Notes: a model not told the origin generated them from the sequence alone. Numbered from the stretch's first letter, positions 36,340 through 46,838 are shown. The stretch: 64,000 nt of DNA from Takakia lepidozioides (GCA_030704615.1 CM060733.1:66090001-66154000); one strand, 5' to 3'. Translations and numbers: made by a program.

Positions 36340-36695
36340 GCTCATTCAAATTGACATAAGAAAGAGGCCAAAAACAATGTGTGGTGCCGAACACTGTACA
36401 GAGCTTCAAACACATACCTTTTTCCGTGTTTTCACAAAGTTTCAAATGTGCTTCAAAGTTTCAAAAAGAATCAAGTTGGCTTCCTATTACATCAAAACAT
36501 ATCACAGTACAAGGGGCACAAACAGTGTGTGGCACCGCACACTGTTCCGTACTGCCATTTCACCTTGATGCATGTTTGAGGAACAGGGCATGGTCCACAC
36601 TTCTCAACCCCCAAATGAAGAGAGGGGCAAGAAACAGTGTGTTGTGCCGCACTTTGTTTCTTGCTTCCATTTGTCTCTGTTTAAAGCAAGAGAGA
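36340..36695. repeat. Divergent hairpins between arrays A and B
   Basis: Three isolated relatives of the array hairpin: GTGTGGTGCCGAACACTGT (36,378), ACAGTGTGTGGCACCGCACACTGT (about 36,523, arms kept, loop GGCACC) and ACAGTGTGTTGTGCCGCACTTTGT (about 36,633). The surrounding DNA is unlike the 117-bp unit. They look like an older or different member of the same hairpin family. Confidence 0.6.
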
Positions 36696-36839
36696 GAACT
36701 GAATGGGTTATTTCCAAACCAAATAGAACAATTGACAAGGGTTTCAAGAAATGTAGACCAGAGTGACTATTCTGTGCTTACAGGTTGATTGAAGCCTGAC
36801 AGACAGAGTTGAGTGAATAAAATACAAAGGGGCTGAGAC

Positions 36840-38094
36840 ATGACAGACTGGCCTGGTGTGTTGCATTTTGACATAAAAAATTGGCAAAAAGAAGGGGCAC
36901 AAACAGTGTGCGGCACCGCACACTGTTTGGTGCTTCCAATTAGGTGTGTTTTGAACTAGGCAGACACTGCTGGTGTGGTTCATTGCAAAAAACAAAGAAG
37001 AGGGACACAAACAGTGTGTGTTGCCGCACACTGTTTCGTGCTTCCATGTGGGAGTTGTTTGAACATGGCAGACACTACTAGTGTGGCATTTTTTGACATC
37101 AGAAAACAACCAAAAAGGGGGGCACAAACAGTGTGCGTTGACGCACACTGTTTCGTGCTTCCATCTGGGTGTGTTTTGAACATGGCAGACACTGTTGGTG
37201 TGGCATTTTTTTGACATCAGAAAACAACCAAAAAGGCCTGGGCCCAAATAGTGTGCGTTGACGCACACTGTTTCGTGCTTCCATCTGGGTGTGTTTTGAA
37301 CATGGCAGACACTGCTGGTGTGGCATTTTTTGACATCCCTGTGTGGCACATTTTCACATCAAAAAACAAGCAAAGAGGGGGGCACAAACAGTGTGCGTTG
37401 CCGCACACTGTTTCGTGCTTCCATCTAGGTGTGAATTGAACATGACATACTGGCCCTGTGTGGCATTTTTTGACATCAGAAAACAACCAAAAAGGGGGGC
37501 ACAAACAGTGTGCGTTGCCGCACACTGTTTCGTGCTTTCAATTAGGGGTGTATTGAACATGACAGACTGGCCCTGTGTGGCACATTTTGACATCAAAAAA
37601 TAAACAAAGAGGGGGGCACAAACAGTGTGCGTTGCCGCACACTGTTTTGTGCTTCCAATTAGGGGTGTTTTCAACAAGACAGACAGGCCCTGTGTGGCCC
37701 ATTTTCAAATCAAAAAACAAGCAAAGAGGGGGGCACAAACAGTGTGCGTTGCCGCACACTGTTTCGTGCTTCCGATTAGGGGTGTTTTGAACATGACAGA
37801 CTGGCCATGTGTGGCCCATTTTCAAATCAAAAAAAAAGCAAAGAGGGGGGCACAAACAGTGTGTGGCAACGCACACTGTTTCGTGCTTCCAATTAGGGGT
37901 GTTTTGAACATGACATACTGGCCATGTGTGGCCCATTTTCACATCATAAACAAACAAAGCAAGGGGGGCACAAACAGTGTGCGTTGCCGCACACTGTTTC
38001 GTGTTTCCATCTAGGTGTGATTTGAACATGGCAAACTGGCCCTGTGTGGCACATTTTGACATCAAAAAACAAACAAAGAGGGGGACACAAACAG
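36840..38094 (+). repeat. Hairpin tandem array B (about ten units)
   Basis: Hairpins at about 36,901; 37,010; 37,129; 37,248; 37,387; 37,503; 37,619; 37,739; 37,855; 37,974. Units are 110-139 bp, mostly 115-119. The stem is AAACAGTGTGCG/CGCACACTGTTT with loop TTGC in most units and its complement GCAA in the one at 37,855. The unit backbone has GACATCAAAAAACAA and GGGGGGCACA. The array stops inside the left arm of a hairpin (CACAAACAG at 38,094), where a gypsy fragment begins. Confidence 0.92.
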
Positions 38095-38330
38095 GTGGTA
38101 TTTGAGCGCTTGAGGGCGCACGGATTGAAGTTACATCCGGGGAAGTGCAAGTTTTTCCACAACCAGATTGAGTATCTGGGTCACATGATATATCCTGGAG
38201 GATTGGGGGTACAACAGACTAAGGTAGAGTCCATTGCACAGATTCCACGCCCCACGGATGTGAGCCGAGTTCGAGCTTTCATGGATATGCCAGGGAAACC
38301 TCGACCGCGGTTTCCTCGAAGCTCTTGAAC
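38094..38330 (+). mobile_element. Ty3/gypsy reverse transcriptase fragment
   Basis: Reads VVFERLRAHGLKLHPGKCKF, QIEYLGHMIYPGGLGVQQTK and IPRPTDVSRVRAFMDM. This is the stretch directly after the YVDD box, leading into the RT thumb (LxPxKCxFxxxxxxYLGHxI). It is the same family as the fragment at 43.6-43.9 kb, which lacks the LHPGKCKF part. Only about 75 residues are present. Confidence 0.9.
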
Positions 38331-38334
38331 ACCT

Positions 38335-39490
38335 TGCACCACACCAAGTGTTTAGTGATCCACAAGCTCACCTCACTAATCTAATCTACTCAGAATCGCA
38401 TCCATTAATCCACTCATTAATCCATAGAACCCCACTGTTTGCTTTGAGAGCCAAGATAAACAATGTTAAAACAGTCGTGACCCCAATGAGCCTAAACCCA
38501 CCCCTAACCTCATCCCTAACCTCATCCATTTTAGACTCATCCCACTAAAATCATCTATGGATAACAAACATGACCATGGAACATGCGGCATGGGGCCTCG
38601 CATGGAGCATGGGGGAAGGCGCATGGTACGGAATACCAAAAGGGCCATGCTTGTACAAGACCCCTTGACCCCTTGAAAGATTCCAATACCCCGTGTTTTT
38701 ATTCCAAAAGATTTTGTGGCACAGGCATGAGGGCATGGGCTATTGAAAAGCACGGGGTAGAAATACCCCGGGGTAGTAAAGGCACGGGGTAACTAACCCC
38801 ATGCTACATGCCTGGGGTACCAGGTATATTATACGGAACATATATCATATTATACATGTCGTATATTACTACATACGCATGTTTTTGATATTTTCGATAA
38901 TCGGGTAAAACTGCCCGGACATGAAGCCGGTTTAGGGATTCGCAATACGTCTCTCTCTCACGTCCTCTCTCTCAAGGCGAGAGTTTTGCTCTGGCGATCT
39001 GTTGGCAAGCTCGAGAAAGCAAAGAGTTATGGCCTTAGCCAACCAACACTGGATGAGCCTCTAAAATCAGCATTGCGAAAGGAGCAGCCAGGAAGGTACA
39101 TCACTTGTAATGACAGACGTCCGAATACTTTGGAAGATTAAGCTACAGAGTGTAAATTGAGCCGAAGACCATAAGATACTCTTGTGAAAATGCAGGCTCC
39201 AGCAGCAGTTATAGGTCTCCACAGCTTTGATGGTGATGCTTGCAGAGAGCATGGAGGCTGAGAGGGCCCTTAAGACAGTGAAACATGAAGTTATAATGTC
39301 CATTGATGCCAACGGGAGAGATGCAAGAGAAAGAGAAACTTTAACATGCCTAGGGGGGCCCAATGTCCTATGGAACTAAGAGAGTAAGCAGGGAGAGAGA
39401 GGAGAGAAGGAAAAAAAAGACATTTATTGTGTTTACAGCAAGCCCAAGGGACAAAGAGAGGGAGAGAGAGGGATCTGTCCTCCTCGGGGA
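38335..39490. other. No gene seen; short low-complexity stretches
   Basis: It contains CATGG-rich sequence (38,575-38,650), repeated CGGGGTA phrases (38,735-38,820), and a GAGAGA-rich zone (39,380-39,475) just before the SWIM ORF. No coding feature is supported. Confidence 0.4.
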
Positions 39491-39496
39491 GCAACG

Positions 39497-40498
39497 ATGT
39501 TGCGTCCCACGCCTCCTCCTAGCAGGACTCGTATCCCCTCTCCTGCAGCATCTATGGAATCGCTGCCAGATTCGGGACAACATCCCGAGGATGAGCATGC
39601 TGCTCTTATTATCATTACCCAATACAACATTCCAATCGTGGAGCGAGATGTGTCGGCCTCGCAGTGGAGAATTGCACGGACCCGTCTGTCATTTCATGGC
39701 AAATGTTGTGCTGTTCGTGTTGACACCAACCAGAGATGCAATGAGATGATTCGGAGGAGCCCACAAGGCGGTGTGCCTGCCCCTTGCTTCACAATGAGAT
39801 TTGTGTGCGCAAAGTTTGTGGAGGCCACACTGAAGGAGTTTTGGTTCTGCAGGCACGACATCATGTCGTGTGTGTTCGGCAAGCCCAAGTATGGTGTACA
39901 AGACATGCCTGAACCACCAGCAGTTTGGCTTGTGGCAACTGGTACAGATCTTATCCTGGAGGAGGCAGACGCTCTAGGAAGTGCAGGGTTTCGACTGGTG
40001 GAGAGGACAGACATTCCACGAAATCCAATTCCCAGTTGTTATCCTCATCCTACGAGAAGCTCTTCACCCCGCATACCGGTGGGTGACCCCGCAGCTTGGC
40101 CCACCCATCGGTGGGGGAAACTGAAAAGATGGCGGCCACCAACAAAGGCGAATGACACCAGGATGGCCAACGCTCTTGCAATGCCCTGCATAGTGCAAGG
40201 TTGCAGGGATGTTCCTCACCCCGGGATGGGGCGCATATTTCAGTTGTCAACAGCCGGGTCTGCTGCGTGCAGTGTCGTGTATGCAATCACAGTTTCTCAG
40301 TACCCAGCCTGCAACTGTGATGACTTCCTTGTTATGGAATCGAAGAATGCAGCATACGTCCCCTGCAAACACCTTTATTACATTTTTCTGAAGCGCATGA
40401 GTTGCATATCCGCAGTCGACGTCTTCATCCATGCTCCAACATTGAGCTTCAACGAGCTGCACAAGGCCCTACGGCAGGATACAGGTCGGACTGCTTGA
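39497..40498 (+). CDS. SWIM zinc-finger protein ORF, MULE-transposase C-terminal type (333 codons)
   Basis: An intact open frame. Residues about 70-135 contain CCAVRVDTNQRC and FWFCRHDIMSCVFGKPKYG. Residues about 270-310 carry the SWIM finger, YPACNCDDFLVMESKN then VPCKHLYYIFLKRM (CxC..CxH). The order and spacing match the C-terminal half of the decayed transposase at 31.1-30.6 kb (FWFCPNDMARC, then FPACTCSDFV and VPCKHQYYIYL). It is therefore a second, diverged copy of that family, lacking the DDE core. Being intact could mean recent origin or domestication, but the DDE part may simply be lost. The start is the first Met of the frame, just after a GA-rich tract. Confidence 0.65.
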   Translation: MLRPTPPPSRTRIPSPAASMESLPDSGQHPEDEHAALIIITQYNIPIVERDVSASQWRIARTRLSFHGKCCAVRVDTNQRCNEMIRRSPQGGVPAPCFTMRFVCAKFVEATLKEFWFCRHDIMSCVFGKPKYGVQDMPEPPAVWLVATGTDLILEEADALGSAGFRLVERTDIPRNPIPSCYPHPTRSSSPRIPVGDPAAWPTHRWGKLKRWRPPTKANDTRMANALAMPCIVQGCRDVPHPGMGRIFQLSTAGSAACSVVYAITVSQYPACNCDDFLVMESKNAAYVPCKHLYYIFLKRMSCISAVDVFIHAPTLSFNELHKALRQDTGRTA

Positions 40499-41180
40499 CA
40501 TTCCACATTCGGGAAGGAGAAAATAGCAATTATATTACATTCATCTTCTTGCACCCTATTTTTTTGTGAGGGATTATACACTTGGTGGTGCCGCACCGCC
40601 ATGGCTTCAGGTGCATTTCGGTGCCGCAATACATGATAATGTGGTTTTTGGCCGTGAATGGCATGTGCATGTTTTTTTTATTTTGGTTATGTCTATTAGT
40701 GGATCCGAGGAAAGCATACATTGTGTGTAGATACATGGGCATTGTGGCATATTTAAGCGCCGTTATTGGTCTGTATACTGCATAGTGCTTCCTTGTTACT
40801 GCTTTTCATTCATTTTGTGGTGATTTCGCAGCCCATCCTGGCGTTTTCGTCCACCTTTATGAGAAGACTCCGATTTGCTACCAATACATTGACATTGTTC
40901 TGCAAATGTGATGCCTTTACAAGATTGCAAGTTTTGTGTCCCAGTGGGAAGGGTCCTACTGCACATTCCAGCATTTGCATACTACACCTTGTGCACACAA
41001 CAATCCATACGACAAAGGACGCGTCCCAGCATACTGGCAGTGAATTGCAAAAAACCTTAACAGAAGATTATCCAAGCATGTATATTCCCCATATGGCACA
41101 GGGAAGCTACTTGATTTCTGAAGCAAAATATATGTGCCATGAGTGTCCGCAAGTCGAAACATGTCTACTCTAGCATGCAA
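40499..41180. other. No gene seen
   Basis: The region after the SWIM ORF. A plus frame at 40,766-41,173 is hydrophobic at its start but has no recognisable domain and is not called. Confidence 0.35.
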
Positions 41181-41183
41181 GAC

Positions 41184-41704
41184 CTATGGTCCCCTCGCCC
41201 AAGAAGAAGGAACTCGAACTGGCCTCTCAAGGACCTCCTGAGTTACCGGGTGCCGATATTTGAACACAATGTCAGCGATTTCTGTCGCCCGGTTGAAACT
41301 AACGAGGATGTCGTGTTTATCGACAGCGCCCCCTTTGTAGAAGGACATTTTCACAGTGGGCCCTGTATTCCCCTCCTCCTCATCCTCATAACTGAAGAGA
41401 ATGTCCCCACTTTCCGAGCCAGTATGTCCACCTGTGAAGTTTTCACCTATGCACTCATCATACGTCCACTCGCAACAGTTCCAGCGATACAACAACACTG
41501 TGCGTGATCTGTTCGGCTCCCACTCAAGCGGAAAGTCCAGGTCCATGATGCGCAGGAACCACCTGCTCCCCAGCCGGGGTCTAGGAGAATCGTGCAATCC
41601 TGGAAGAAACTCCATTGCTCTCAGCTGGACAAGTCGATGATCGTCCCTATAAACATCTAGGAAGACAATGATGTCGTCTATTTTCGGGAGAATGAGTCCC
41701 GTCT
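41184..41704 (-). other. Unidentified ORF, about 170 codons
   Basis: The minus frame is open from about 41,704 (the first Met is internal, at 41,615). It reads IDDIIVFLDVYRDDHRLVQL, MEFLPGLHDSPRPRLG, FLRIMDLDFPLEWEPN and WTYDECIGENFTGGHTG. Its amino acid texture is convincingly protein-like. I know no family for it. It lies convergent to the SWIM ORF and may belong to the same element or be an exon of a lost gene. Confidence 0.4.
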
Positions 41705-41799
41705 GGCGTGAAGAGTGAAGAGCAAAATGAGAGCGAGGCCAGTGGAAGAGGGATATATTATTGCTGCACTGCCAATCTTGGCACTTGTCGGCCCTATCC

Positions 41800-42250
41800 T
41801 CAATTTCGGCACCGTTATTGGCAAAACTCCCTCACCGTAAGTCAGGTATTTGCTCTCCGAAGCCCAATTTCGGCGCCGTTATTAGATGGACTGCGGAAGC
41901 TTCAGCCGGGAATTTTGTTTCCGGAGCCCAATTTTGGTGCCGTTATTGGTTGCACTCCCGAGCCTTCAGCCGGGTATTTGGTTTCCGGACCCCAATTTCG
42001 GCGCCGTTATTGGCTGCACTCCGGTGGCTTCAGCCGAGTATTTGGTTTCCGGACCCCAATTTCGGCGCCGTTATTGGCTGCACTCCGGAGGCTTCAGCCG
42101 GGTATTTGGTTGGCGGAGCCCAATTTCGGCACCGTTATTGGCTTCACTCCCGAGCCTTCAGCCGGCTATTTCTTTTCTTGTGCCCAACTACGGCGCCGTT
42201 ATACCCAACCATCCTGCACTTCTGCAACAGTACTATCCATGGTTATAGGT
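41800..42250 (+). repeat. 64-bp tandem repeat, seven copies plus a distant one
   Basis: CAATTTCGGCGCCGTTATTG recurs at 41,801; 41,865; 41,929; 41,993; 42,057; 42,121 and 42,185 (diverged), each exactly 64 bp apart, followed by TTCAGCCGGGTATTTGGTTT. A further copy of the core is at about 42,318. Since 64 leaves remainder one when divided by three, each frame reads three different peptides in turn. All three plus frames stay open across the array. Confidence 0.92.
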
Positions 42251-42349
42251 CGCCATTGCGTTTTTGGAGTTTGCAAACCCGGATCCTAATTCCGCTTGCG
42301 TCCCTTCCTCTGGGGTAATTTCGGTGTCGTTATTGGCCAGAATTCTGTT

Positions 42350-42880
42350 TTTATATGACCTGGCCTGGCGGTCCATGAGCTTGGGCTCCAAGTCATGAAC
42401 GGATACTGGTACTTATGAGCGGAGTGCTTCCAGCATGAGCGCGGAAATCTTCGAAAACCTTCTCTTCTTATACTACTTTCGATTATTTTATCATTTTGGG
42501 CCCGAAAAAAATCTGCCGAAATTCGAAGTGTGTTACTTGGCGGCTCATGGGTGAGCCATGCCCGCTCATGGCTCATGAGCTCATGGAATAGCAACCCCCA
42601 GATCCAATCCCATGGTGGATACTTGAAAGTTCATATAATGAATGTAAGGGTATTTGTGTATGTTGTTATTGATTGATGCGGCTTGTGAAAATTGAACATT
42701 GAAATGCAGATCCGCCATTTTTCTTATAGAGAAAAACAAAACACGGGATCTTTGTGCATGTAACGTGGGGATGACCCACCCTTTTTTTGTGAAAATTGAA
42801 CGTAGTTCTCAGAATTCGTCGCTAGTAGTGCGGAGCAACGTGAAACCCTAGTCCATTCATTGTGGAATATTGTTAGGTCC
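42350..42880. other. No gene seen
   Basis: It contains a cluster of GCTCATGAGC-type palindromic words near 42,540-42,590. Otherwise it is unremarkable. Confidence 0.4.
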
Positions 42881-42884
42881 TCAA

Positions 42885-43095
42885 CAACCAAGTTGTAGCC
42901 CAGTGGTAATAGGCACATACCACCTCGGAAGTGGTTGTAGGGTCAATCCACTGATTGGTGTCACAAAGGTGTCCACTTTTGTACTGGAAGGCAGTAACCC
43001 TTCAGGGTCAAGAGACACCATAAATTACGATTCCTTGGGGAGGTGTCATACATATATAACTCGGTCTAATTTATTAGGCTTAGAATGTTGAGCAT
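42885..43095 (+). mobile_element. tRNA-derived SINE, Au-like
   Basis: GTTGTAGCCCAGTGGTAATA matches a tRNA-type A box. GGTTGTAGGGTCAATCC, about 40 nt further, is a diverged B box. Downstream come GTACTGGAAGGCAGTAACCC and TTACGATTCCTTGGGG, which recall the body of plant Au SINEs. The 3' end is not sharp. This copy is independent of the SINE at 28 kb, which has a different body. Confidence 0.6.
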
Positions 43096-43210
43096 AGCAT
43101 TCACTGTTTAGTAGTAATTTCTCTTGTTGATCACCCAACAGTAAATCAGCCAATTTCTCTCCACTACAATATGATATCTCTTTTTTGGCACAGAATAAAT
43201 CCCCGTTGTT

Positions 43211-44852
43211 CTATATATATATATTGAAAAGGGGACAAGCTCGGAAATGCATTGAGAAAATTGGAAAAGATAACCACCAACCATAAAGGCTTACATGTAA
43301 AGGGAAAACCACAAAACCACCTAGTAAACAAAAGAACCAACCATAGAGGTAGCATCTAAAATGTGTCACTGCCCATACTGCAGCTAGACAGTCCCCTTCA
43401 TAGGAACTATACTTCGCCTCGGCAACATTGTTTGAGCGGCTAGCATATGCCACCACGAACTCTCTTCCCTCATCATCCACCTGTGTGAGCATTGCTCCAA
43501 TCCCCAGCGTACTCCAATCCGTATGTAGCTGGAAAGACCGCTACTGAATAGGCCGCCTCAGAATAGGTACAGAAGTCAATCGAGCCTTGAGTTCCTCAAA
43601 GGCTTCCTCCTGCTCCTCCTCGCACTGCCATTCCCGACCCACCTTGGTCAACTTGGTAAGAGCTTTTGCAATGCTGCTAAATCCCTTGACAAACCGTCGA
43701 TAGTAGTTTGCCAACCCCATGAAAGCACAAACTCTGCACTCACATGCGTGGGACGTGGAATGCATGCAATGGCCTCCACCTTTGTCTGTTGAACACCCAA
43801 TCCTCCAGGGTATATCATGTGGCTCAGATACTCAATCTGGTTGTGTTTCAACCCGTGCGCTTTCAAGCGCTCAAACACCACATGAAGATGTCATCAACGT
43901 AGCATCGGGCAAAGTCTAGCCCCGTGAGAATCCAATCCGTGACCCTCTGAAACTCTGCAGGAGCATTCTTCAACCCAAACGGCAAGAACCGCCATTGGTA
44001 CAAACAATCCTTCCCATATTGGTCAATCCCCCAGAATGCCGTCTTTTGCTTGTCAGCCTCTTTGATTATACCGGTAGGGCCTTTGAAAAATTGGCGTATC
44101 ACTTGTCAAATCAATACGAACCTCCTAGCCCTTCAAACTCCCCAAATCCTTCAAACCGAAGGCAAAGCAACTCCTATAAGCCATGAGAAATCGCTGGATT
44201 CTTCGTCTCTCTCCTCCGGTGACTGTAGGTCCAACATCTGGTTCCCAATTGTCCTCAGTGGCTGCAACCTTGGGTACACCAGGCTTGGAGGTAGGAGCCT
44301 TGTTCCAACATATAACTTATCCCACTTTGGGTTGAGCTTAGTTGAATCCTCTTTACCAAACTTGCCCACCATCGCAGCTTGAAACTCAAGCCAGTTCGTA
44401 GGCCTTGGTTTTTTTTCTCAGGAACCAGTTTTCCGCAGTCCCATGTAGGTTCAGCCTGGAAACTTTAAACAAATTGTCCTCGCTTAATCTCCAACCATTT
44501 GTAGTCCTTCAATCCAATCTCTCACATCTTCACTTTCCCATCCGTGAAATGGTGCATCGGCAACTCCAGGGAGGATTGTCATCCTGATGTTCTTGTTAAA
44601 TCAGTGATTCAATTTCCATTGAACCCTTCCTTCCATCGTTCTCGTAACCTTTTAGCCCCTGTATCGATTTTTTATGCTCGCCATTAGCCCTTTTTCCATT
44701 TTGATGTGAACAGTAGATGCAGTCCTTCAACGACACCATCACCCTTGCAAGCTTGACCATCTTGCGTTCCATCTCGTTGAACTCGAAAGTTGACGATGAA
44801 ACGCCCACTTTCCTGTTTAGTTAGTCCACAGTCGACCTGCTCTGATACCAAA
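43211..44852 (-). mobile_element. Internally deleted Ty3/gypsy element (gag, then RT and RNase H)
   Basis: Reading down the minus strand: PBS at about 44,850; a start at 44,808 (MGVSSSTFEFNEMERKM); gag text ESEDVRDWIEGLQMVG and WLEFQAAMVGKFGKEDSTKL (44,560-44,340). An abrupt change near 44,100 leads to RT: KQKTAFWGIDQYG, LPFGLKNAPAEFQRV and CYVDDIFM (catalytic DD). Next come IEYLSHMIYPGGLGVQQTK, FMGLANYYRRFVKGF and an RNase H part, FVVAYASRSNNVAEAKY. Protease and the first half of RT are deleted, integrase is absent, and frame breaks are frequent. The gag resembles that of the element at 54 kb (ESEDVADWLDRMQMAG), but the RT differs, so they are relatives and not copies. Confidence 0.85.
44838..44852 (-). 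other. Primer-binding site for initiator Met tRNA
   Basis: The minus strand reads TTGGTATCAGAGCAGG. TGGTATCAGAGC is complementary to the 3' end of plant initiator tRNA-Met and is the usual PBS just inside the 5' LTR. It therefore marks the LTR boundary of the gypsy remnant. Sequence above 44,852 should be LTR, but no second LTR copy was found. Confidence 0.8.
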
Positions 44853-44869
44853 AATAGAGGTCCTAACAC

Positions 44870-46240
44870 CCATATCAAACATCCCATTAATACTCCATCT
44901 ATCCCAGACTGCAGCGGAAGAGAAAGCCTGGTACAAATGGAGACCTATTATGTTGATTTACTAATACATATTGCCCATCTTCTTTTATCATCATCCCTGG
45001 AAGGTGGCTGTATGCCCTCGATCTGTCTCTTTCATTCGCTTGTGGATCTGCAGGTACACCATTCACTGAGTGCAGATCTGCCCAACGTGATGCCTACTTC
45101 CAACCTTTCGGTGTTCATGACTTGCTAGAATATTGACGTATGCATCTCATCTTGGCCTTGCAGTAAAGAGAATGGAGAACTGCTCTACGTCATGCTAATT
45201 CTACTGCAATGATAATATCTGCCTTACTAGCAATGCCAGCAACCTTTGCTATGACAACATAAATCCAATGACTCAATGCATGATAGTTAGTCTTTGCCAA
45301 ATATTCTAGCTAAGCTTGGCAACACCATCTCCATGTTGGTCAAGCATTCTACTCTACTTCAGGCTGATCCTAGTGCTCTTGGCTGAATGCTCATAATCGC
45401 TTCGCTTCGCTTTAAGATAATGCAGAGTAAAAAGAGGGGTGCTGCATTAACTCAATTCATCAGCAGCTTGGGTTACAAATGACACCGCAGCGGAAGGGAA
45501 AGCATCACTCATGCCATCTAACTATCTATCCTAGAAACAAACATATCTAGTTGCAGTTCAAATCCTCTTATAGTTTTTTTATTTCTTGATTTATTTCTTA
45601 ATTTGCCCTTTGGAAGGGGAACACCAGCATTGGTTTGATAAATCTGATCCGAAGCATACTGTCTTGGCTTGCCCTCTTGGTTGATCAGTCACCGCCCTCT
45701 TTCTTGGTTGCATCACGATGACCAGCTGGTAGGTGGAGCCTCCATGTTTGTTGCTTCAAAGATTTTTCCCTTGCATTGTCACCTCCCTGAATACTAACGA
45801 CACTTATGTAGAATGTCTATCTCTCATTTGCTGGATTTGGAACAGGCTGTCGGGAATGCTGTGAACTTATGCTAGGTTTCCTAGGTTACTCATGAATTCC
45901 AACTACTTAGATGAGGACCAGCATTCTCATAAAAGAATTTATTTGCCACATTAATTCACTACTAGCATGCAAAATAGTGCAACCTGGGGCTACTGCTCTA
46001 ATCAGTCTGGATTTGCTGCAAACTGAGCTCCCAAAAGTCCTCAGAATCTGATCAAGCTACACTCTCATAACTACTTGGGGTATCATGACATCTAAAGGAC
46101 CAATTCCCAAGGCTGAAAGCTACACATGCCATCCGCAATAATGAATATTTTTGTTAAATTCACATCAGAGCTCACAATACCATGCCACTGAACACTTGTA
46201 GAGATTCACATGATTGCAACTCCTCTTTACTATTGGCCTC
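44870..46240. other. No gene seen; may contain a 5' LTR remnant
   Basis: The start should be the 5' LTR of the minus-strand gypsy remnant, judging from the PBS. The remainder lacks ORFs above background, repeats or domain similarity. Confidence 0.4.
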
Positions 46241-46242
46241 AG

Positions 46243-46505
46243 CGGATACAATCAGTTCTGCCCTGATAGTTCACCATCCTCATTGCTCACACCGAGCTCC
46301 TACTTTTCTCTTCCCCAAAAAGGCCCCCTACGTCTTGCACTACCGCTGTTTAAATCTACTTTAGGTTGCCTCATCCACTCCGAACGATGCGTTGAGTCAT
46401 CGCTGATTTCATGGCTAGCCCATTAAATCTACTTTTGGTTGCCTCATCCACTCCGAACGGTGCGTTGTTGATTATTCGCTGATTTCATGGCTAGCCCATG
46501 TGTTT
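46243..46505 (+). repeat. Left arm of a 260-bp inverted repeat
   Basis: Nearly perfectly complementary to 55,428-55,687. Within the arm, a ~70-bp unit beginning TAAATCTACTTTAGGTTGCC and ending CATGGCTAGCCCAT is present twice. Both arms encode the same fortuitous peptide (SSPSSLLTPSSYFSLPQKG). The two arms enclose the gypsy element at 46.8-54.7 kb. LTRs would be direct repeats, so these are not its LTRs. Confidence 0.9.
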
Positions 46506-46838
46506 ATTTAGTAGTCCGCGGGTATTCCTCCCCCTCTCGGCTATTTGCACGTCGATACCACTTGTGCCTTCTATCTATGCGGAGTCTGCCAACTACTCCT
46601 TATCATCCAATTGGATGAACTACAACAGTATTCTGCTATTTTGGTTACTGCCTTAGTTCATCCGTTAGTCATCCAGCAACGCCAACTGGATGTACCTCCT
46701 ATGCACTTTCATCATCCTTTCGTTACCTGCATTCATCCCCTCTTCATCCAAGTTTCAGCTTCCTCCCGACATCCCGACACTTAGCAAAAATTTCGCACCA
46801 CGAGATTTTACCCTACAGCTGTAGAGTTCTCCGTTTCT

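Noticed and set aside
35450-38065. Many Cys/His-rich ORFs on both strands (for example repeated CVAAHCFVLP or TVCAPLFV types)
   Set aside because: They are translations of the 117-bp hairpin repeat, whose unit is a multiple of three, so frames stay open on both strands without selection for a protein.
35340-38094. CRISPR-like array
   Set aside because: The unit is a ~117-bp satellite with an internal palindrome, no unique spacers and a plant context; no cas genes.
41708-42318. Three overlapping plus ORFs of 120-193 codons
   Set aside because: All are frames of the 64-bp tandem repeat.
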